Part shown: in pieces, positions 60,461 through 64,000 of the stretch
Position numbering within the stretch: position 1 is the first letter of the stretch
How the letters are laid out: each line of letters starts with the position of its first letter
Assembly (NCBI RefSeq): GCF_964340395.1
Contig: NC_135555.1
Span: 27,802,725 to 27,866,724 of the forward strand
DNA: 64,000 nucleotides
Origin: Glandiceps talaboti
Lineage: Eukaryota > Hemichordata > Enteropneusta > Spengelidae
Direction: 5' to 3'
Notes under the pieces: generated by a model
The model's database searches: none
Told to the model about the DNA's origin: nothing
The model's input: the letters and a program-made list of their open reading frames with translations, nothing else
Program-made: the position numbers and the translations under genes

Positions 60461-60817
60461 TCATCTACATTTATTACAATACATAGCATCATACCAGTTC
60501 ATCTTTGACATTAAATCACAACAATGCGGGCAATGAGATTTTCCAAAGAATATACTGCAAATGTTTGAACAATAGCGGGCTACATCTTTCTGTTTACATA
60601 ATTTACATACTTCCATTTTATCACAAATGTTTTTATAAATATCGTCACGAGGTATATTGATTCGTCTATATATGATATAATGTATAGCATCATACCAGTT
60701 CATGTCTGACATTAAATCACAACAATGCGAGCAATGAGATTTTCCAAAGAGCTTACAGCAAATGTTTGTACAATCATGGGTTGCTTTTTCCTGATTACTC
60801 AATTTACATTCTTCCAT
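60461..60817 (-). CDS. Tandem Cys-rich (zinc-ribbon-like) protein of the virus-like element
   Basis: 118 codons from an ATG at 60817. Two repeats of about 60 residues each have a C-x2-C or C-only start (VCKLCKQKD), a YCSNIC or DCTNIC pair, FFGKSHCPHCCDLM and MNWYDAMYCNKC, separated by RRINIPRDDIYKNICDK. The Cys pattern (C-x2-C, C-x3-C, C-x2-CC) suggests zinc binding. The first repeat has lost one C of its opening pair (CKLSNQ). The stop TGA falls where the first repeat has an Arg codon, and a third repeat follows. No known function is recognised; a regulatory or nucleic-acid-binding role is possible. It is the last gene of the cluster. Confidence 0.65.
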   Translation of the reverse strand: MEECKLSNQEKATHDCTNICCKLFGKSHCSHCCDLMSDMNWYDAIHYIIYRRINIPRDDIYKNICDKMEVCKLCKQKDVARYCSNICSIFFGKSHCPHCCDLMSKMNWYDAMYCNKCR

Positions 60818-61161
60818 TTTATATTTTTATATTTATATATATATTTTAAATAAACTAATAATATTCCACCACCAGCTAAATAAAGGTATTGGTATATCTT
60901 CGTATTGTTAGAAGGTTGATAATAATCACCAAACTGAGGTTCATTTTTGAGACGTTCAGTACGAGGATGATATTCTTGATATAAATTTAAGTTTTCATCA
61001 GTCATAATCAGATTCTGTTTTGCATGGACATCTAAATTTCTTTGCTTTGCTATAAAATCCATTACTTTTTGTCTATGTTCTAACCATACTTCACGATCTT
61101 TATTGAATTTTTCCAAAGCTAAATCATGTCTCTTTAATTTCATGTTCTTTTTTTGTGTCAC
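60799..61161 (-). CDS. Helical protein with C-terminal membrane segment (virus-like element)
   Basis: Reads MKLKRHDLALEKFNKDREVW, HRQKVMDFIAKQRN, then PQFGDYYQPSNN and a hydrophobic segment YLYLAGGGILLVYL before a basic tail. A charged amphipathic helix followed by a single membrane anchor suggests a minor virion or membrane protein. It overlaps the small glycine-rich gene (61124-61246) in another frame. The overlap is probably a frameshift splitting one original gene, because a short Gly-rich hydrophobic head normally precedes a helical domain of this kind in related elements as I remember them. Low certainty on function. Confidence 0.5.
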   Translation of the reverse strand: MTQKKNMKLKRHDLALEKFNKDREVWLEHRQKVMDFIAKQRNLDVHAKQNLIMTDENLNLYQEYHPRTERLKNEPQFGDYYQPSNNTKIYQYLYLAGGGILLVYLKYIYKYKNIKWKNVN

Positions 61162-61246
61162 CAGTTAGTGTCTTGCCTATATAACCAGCTCCAACAAAGG
61201 CAGTTGCAACTGCTCCACGAACCATCATCACGATTGCAGCACCCAT
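61124..61246 (-). CDS. Small Gly/Ala-rich hydrophobic protein (40 aa)
   Basis: ATG at 61246 preceded by AT-rich TATATATACATA. Sequence MGAAIVMMVRGAVATAFVGA, then GYIGKTLTGDTKKEHE, stop at 61124. It is a hydrophobic Gly/Ala-rich head like virion or membrane-active peptides. It overlaps the next frame by 38 bp; see the neighbouring entry for the likely frameshift. Confidence 0.45.
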   Translation of the reverse strand: MGAAIVMMVRGAVATAFVGAGYIGKTLTGDTKKEHEIKET

Positions 61247-61277
61247 TATGTATATATATTTAGATAAAATTATATAT

Positions 61278-61517
61278 TTACCCTTTATATGGATCAACTA
61301 GTAACATATTTCTTTGTTCTAACATATCTTTTTCCAATACTGCTCCACTCACAGCTATTGCAAGATAAGCAAACTTTTTAAATGAAACATTTGTTTTAGG
61401 GCTGTCTGGGGCCATTTTCATAGTTTTCTCAAGGATTAAACTATTTGCTATTGTTAAAGCAGATATAACTGCGCCATCATAAAGACCATTCATGATCAAC
61501 TTAGTATAGTCTGTCAT
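61278..61517 (-). CDS. Small two-helix membrane protein (virus-like element)
   Basis: 79 codons from MTDYTKLIMNGLYDGAVISA, with a first hydrophobic segment AVISALTIANSLIL and a second FAYLAIAVSGAVLEKDML, ending DPYKG. The frame is intact and starts just after a long (TA)n tract that may act as its promoter. Intron-free and tightly spaced (31 bp) from the next gene. Function unknown; a small virion membrane protein is plausible. Confidence 0.5.
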   Translation of the reverse strand: MTDYTKLIMNGLYDGAVISALTIANSLILEKTMKMAPDSPKTNVSFKKFAYLAIAVSGAVLEKDMLEQRNMLLVDPYKG

Positions 61518-61522
61518 TTTGT

Positions 61523-61524
<2 letters not shown>

Positions 61525-61601
<77 letters not shown>
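61525..61601. repeat. (TA)n microsatellite between viral genes
   Basis: About 77 bp of TA repeat immediately upstream of the 79-codon gene. Shorter TATATATA runs precede the other genes of the cluster, so the motif may have begun as a TATA-type promoter. Confidence 0.95.
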
Positions 61602-61606
<5 letters not shown>

Positions 61607-61662
61607 AAAAATAATTAAATTTTTCAGATTTAGTTACTTTATCATTTATGTATGACTGTTTT

Positions 61663-61905
61663 TTATAATATAAACCAACTACCCCAATTACTAAAATTGT
61701 GTGCCGTCATTGTCCGGCTGTGGGGAAACTCGGTCACTTCCTTCGGCTCATTTGGCTCCTTCGGCTCTATTGATTTTAATTTCTTTTTCTTTTTTGTTTC
61801 AGCTCATATTACTGATAATTTTTTACCCCATGCAACTCTACCTGGACTTTTAATTTTACTTTTTATAGTCACAGTCTCTGCTTGAGTCTGTTCTGTATCA
61901 CTCAT
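61663..61905 (-). pseudogene. Basic small protein with in-frame stop (virus-like element)
   Basis: ATG at 61905 opens MSDTEQTQAETVTIKSKIKS, then PGRVAWGKKLSVI and a TGA at 61804. The same frame continues with a lysine-rich AETKKKKKL stretch and PKEPNEPKEVTEF to a TAA at 61663. PGRV-x-x-GKKL followed by a basic tract suggests a DNA-binding or core protein; a single stop interrupts it. Upstream lies a tandem duplication that repeats the start region. Confidence 0.4.
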
Positions 61906-62290
61906 TTTTACACTAATATATAATACAAAATATTCTTTTCTAGGCCCTCACTTTAAGTTTTTGAAACTCTTTTCATTAAGTAAATTTTCAAGTTGTTTTC
62001 AAGAACTTGATCAAGAACTTGTTCATGTTGACTTAAGTCACTCTTTTCAACTTTATTAAAGTCACTTAAGTCACTTTGTATCACTCATTTTTTTACACTG
62101 ATATATATAATACAAAATATTTTTTTCAAGGTCCTCACTTTAAGTTTTTGAAACTCTTTTCAACTTCCTTCAAGTTAATTTTCAAGTTGTTTTCAAGATC
62201 TTGTTCAAGAACTTGATCAAGAACTTGTTCATGTTGACTTAAGTCATTCTTTTCAACTTTATTAAAGTCATTTAAGTCATTTTATTTAGG
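61890..62290 (-). repeat. Tandem duplication (~190 bp) in the viral cluster
   Basis: Two copies each run from a MSDT start (CAT at 61903-61905 and about 62094-62096) through TACAAAATATTYTTT, CCTCACTTTAAGTTTTTGAA, AAGAACTTGTTCATGTTGAC and TTTATTAAAGTCAYTTAAGT. In the minus frame each encodes a glutamine/leucine-rich heptad-like stretch (SQHEQVLDQVLEQDLENNLK in the copy nearer 62290). Tandem AAGTCAYTTAAGTCA hairpins are also present. Confidence 0.85.
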
Positions 62291-62767
62291 GCAAGTATGG
62301 GTTGCAAAGTTAATGTTATTTAAAATAGTGACACCACCACTTGTCAATGCTAAAAGAGGACCATAACTGTATGCTAACTTTCCAGTAATTTGTTTGAATT
62401 GGTTCGTAACAAGAAAATTGTTCTTCAAATCATCACTTAATTTATTCACATTATGCACTGGAAGCAAAAGTTCTTATAATATACTAAGCCCAATTAAAAC
62501 TCCATTTACAATGTTGTCACTTACGAGAGAACTGTAAGTGCTTTCATATATCTTATAATATTTTTCAATTTCTTTGTCATTTGCTTTTGCTATATATTCA
62601 AGAGTGAATTTTTTTCCCAAGAAAGCTTTCGATTGTCCAGCAGCAATGATACATAGTAATCTTTCTCTGTACTTAGTGATTAGAGACACGTGTTCTGGTG
62701 TTGCTGTTACTGATGCTGGTGTTGATTCAACTGGCTGTAAAATTTCTGCCAACAACTGTTCCATTTT
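62282..62767 (-). pseudogene. Unknown conserved-type protein with one in-frame stop (virus-like element)
   Basis: The frame starts at MEQLLAEILQPVE (about 62767; an upstream MLINDILW start at 62857 adds a hydrophobic leader). It contains LITKYRERLLCIIAAGQSKA, FLGKKFTLEYIAKANDKEI and EKYYKIYESTYSSLVS. A TAA sits at 62474, and the frame continues through NKLSDDLKNNFLVT and YSYGPLLALTSGGVT to THTCPK at 62282. The arrangement (acidic N-terminus, YRERLL helix, GKxFT-x-E-x-I, terminal hydrophobic segment with CPK) looks like a protein I associate with virus-like elements in cnidarian and other invertebrate genomes, function unknown. That association is from memory and needs a search. Confidence 0.5.
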
Positions 62768-62959
62768 GTTATATAATATAAAGATATATTTTATTTTTTG
62801 AAAATAGTAGATGATAACTAATGCAATGAATAACCATAAAATATCATTAATTAACATTATACCAAATCTATACTATAAGGTTGTCTTAATCTAAACACTA
62901 GTTTACTGTAAGGAATACTTTTTTAATTGTTTGATATACCAAATTAACTTCTTCTTTAT

Positions 62960-63457
62960 TTATTCCATTCTAAAGTTTTCAATTATAACTTTCACATCAT
63001 TTTTACTTGGTGTGTAGTAAAGAACAAGCATTCCAATATTTTCTCGAAATGTCTTGGCGATACTCGTATATTGTTGTGTAAGTACCCATACGCTAATATT
63101 ATCATGACGAGCTTAAAATGCCAACTTTGTTAAAATGTTGACTCGAGATTTAACATCTTTTGTGAAAGCGCAGTCATCTAGTATGATTAGACTTTTTGTA
63201 TTTTTATAACAATCATACGCGAGTTCAATACTTTCATTTATTTTTTCTATGTTGCGAATTATTGTAATAATATCTGAGTCTTTGTAAATACATTTTTTAT
63301 CGTAAGCTTTATTGTTTATCAACGTTGGGCAGATTATGATTATATAATCGAAGACATTCTTGTAATGCATCTGTAACAGTTGCATAACAAACTCTGTTTT
63401 ACCCGAACACGTCAGAGCACTGATAAGCATATTGAAAGGGGGTTCAAGCAAGATCAT
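62960..63457 (-). pseudogene. A32/FtsK-type packaging ATPase with one in-frame stop
   Basis: Minus-strand frame of 165 codons from MILLEPPFNMLISALTCSGK. Walker A is TCSGKTEF (residues about 16-23); YIIIICPT follows; Walker B is SLIILDDCAF (about 89-98). A TAA at 63113 comes before an ARHDNISVWVLTQQYTS segment and FRENIGMLVLYYTPS. The Walker A/B pair plus the VWVLTQQ-x-TSIAK and FRENI blocks identify the genome-packaging ATPase of Polinton-like and related double-jelly-roll viruses. It drives DNA into the procapsid. 66 bp separates it from the capsid-like gene upstream. The stop would remove about 50 residues. Confidence 0.75.
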
Positions 63458-63523
63458 AATAAATTTATTATTAATTCATAATAGATTTTAATTTAGATTC
63501 TTCAATATTAAGTATGGCATCAC

Positions 63524-63999
63524 TTATGATGAAAATATTTGCGGGTCTGTAGCCTCTCGTTTAATTTCCAGTTGAACCCCATCTTTTGTATTCATGACCT
63601 TCAGCCCATTACCATGATACATATTATCCTTAAAATTTACTTCTATAAAAGTATAATCCCAACCATCCGTGTCTTCACTCACCAGGATTTGTTTAACGGG
63701 GGAAAGGGTAAGCTCCCATTCGATATGACTACCTAAGCTCGAAGGATATACGGCTCCGTGTCCATTCGTTATTGGATGCTTCTCAATTTTCTAAGATTTT
63801 CTGACTGATCTTTGTATGTTTGTACTAAGTTGTAACCTGTTAAATCCATAGGGATTTCACCCTCGGATTTTAAAACTATTCGACTGATCACATTGGCAGT
63901 CAAATTTTGAACGACAAAATTTTTATTATGACCTTCTAGTTTAAGATCAAAGACGAGATTTAATTTATCCGTTAGAACAATGGTGTCCTCTAATTTTGG
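63524..63999 (-). pseudogene. Capsid-like gene, C-terminal part, frameshifted, partial
   Basis: Two minus-strand frames. The first (63769-63999, entering from beyond the window) reads KLNLVFDLKLEGHNKNFVVQ, then SRIVLKSEGEIPMD. The second (63524 to about 63790) reads HGAVYPSSLGSHIEWELTLS, VSEDTDGWDYTFIEVNFKDN and ends FSS. The pattern of long beta strands (VFDLKLEGH, IEWELTLSP, YTFIEVNF) and the position next to the packaging ATPase fit a jelly-roll capsid protein of a Polinton-like element. A frameshift near 63780 and probably an internal deletion separate the parts. Identification is by context and likeness, not a proven match. Confidence 0.45.
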
Positions 64000-64000
64000 A

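Overview
The window is a repeat-choked stretch of animal nuclear DNA: AT-rich, with GT-AG introns, low coding density and many transposable-element (TE) families. The mixture of TEs (Penelope-like, CR1-like and RTE-like LINEs, DIRS-like tyrosine recombinase, THAP/TTAA, Harbinger-like and hAT-like DNA elements, CTGT/TATG microsatellites) suggests a marine invertebrate. I cannot name the species or phylum from sequence alone.

The only host gene I can defend runs on the + strand. It is an NSMAF/FAN orthologue (BEACH plus WD40 protein). Five consecutive exons are visible (7442-7629, 27726-27840, 33370-33428, 33951-34086, 41953-42076). Their phases agree at every junction. They cover the end of the BEACH region and the first WD40 repeats. 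The introns (about 20.1, 5.5, 0.5 and 7.9 kb) are filled with transposons and two large satellite arrays. Both ends of the gene lie outside the recognisable part of the window.

Layout. 1-7190: a broken Penelope-like element on the - strand, split by a THAP/TTAA element, itself split by a CCTATAG-rich satellite element. 7.4-8.7 kb: NSMAF exon, microsatellites and an RTE-like fragment. 9.3-11.3 kb: an inverted-repeat element. 11.9-22.3 kb: a CR1-like LINE dissected by three nested insertions, one of which contains a hairpin MITE. 22.4-27.7 kb: dispersed families D, E and G. 28.4-33.2 kb: a telomere-motif minisatellite. 35.1-38.9 kb: a 30-bp satellite that stays open as one reading frame of more than 1,100 codons. 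39-56 kb: families E, F and G, two SINE copies (one at 34.2 kb), a THAP fragment, a CENP-B/Tc5-like transposase fossil, a Harbinger-like element with target duplication, a small MITE, and an inverted second copy of element A. 56.3-58.7 kb: a DIRS-like tyrosine recombinase on the - strand, broken by one stop. 58.75-60.07 kb: a truncated second Harbinger-like copy.

60.2-64.0 kb, continuing past the end of the window, is the most unusual part. It is a compact, intron-free cluster on the - strand that looks like a decaying integrated DNA virus or Polinton-like element: a capsid-like fragment, an A32/FtsK-type packaging ATPase, several small putative virion or membrane proteins and a tandem Cys-rich zinc-ribbon-like protein. 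Nearly every gene carries one in-frame stop or frameshift, so I read it as a recent fossil of a poorly described element family.
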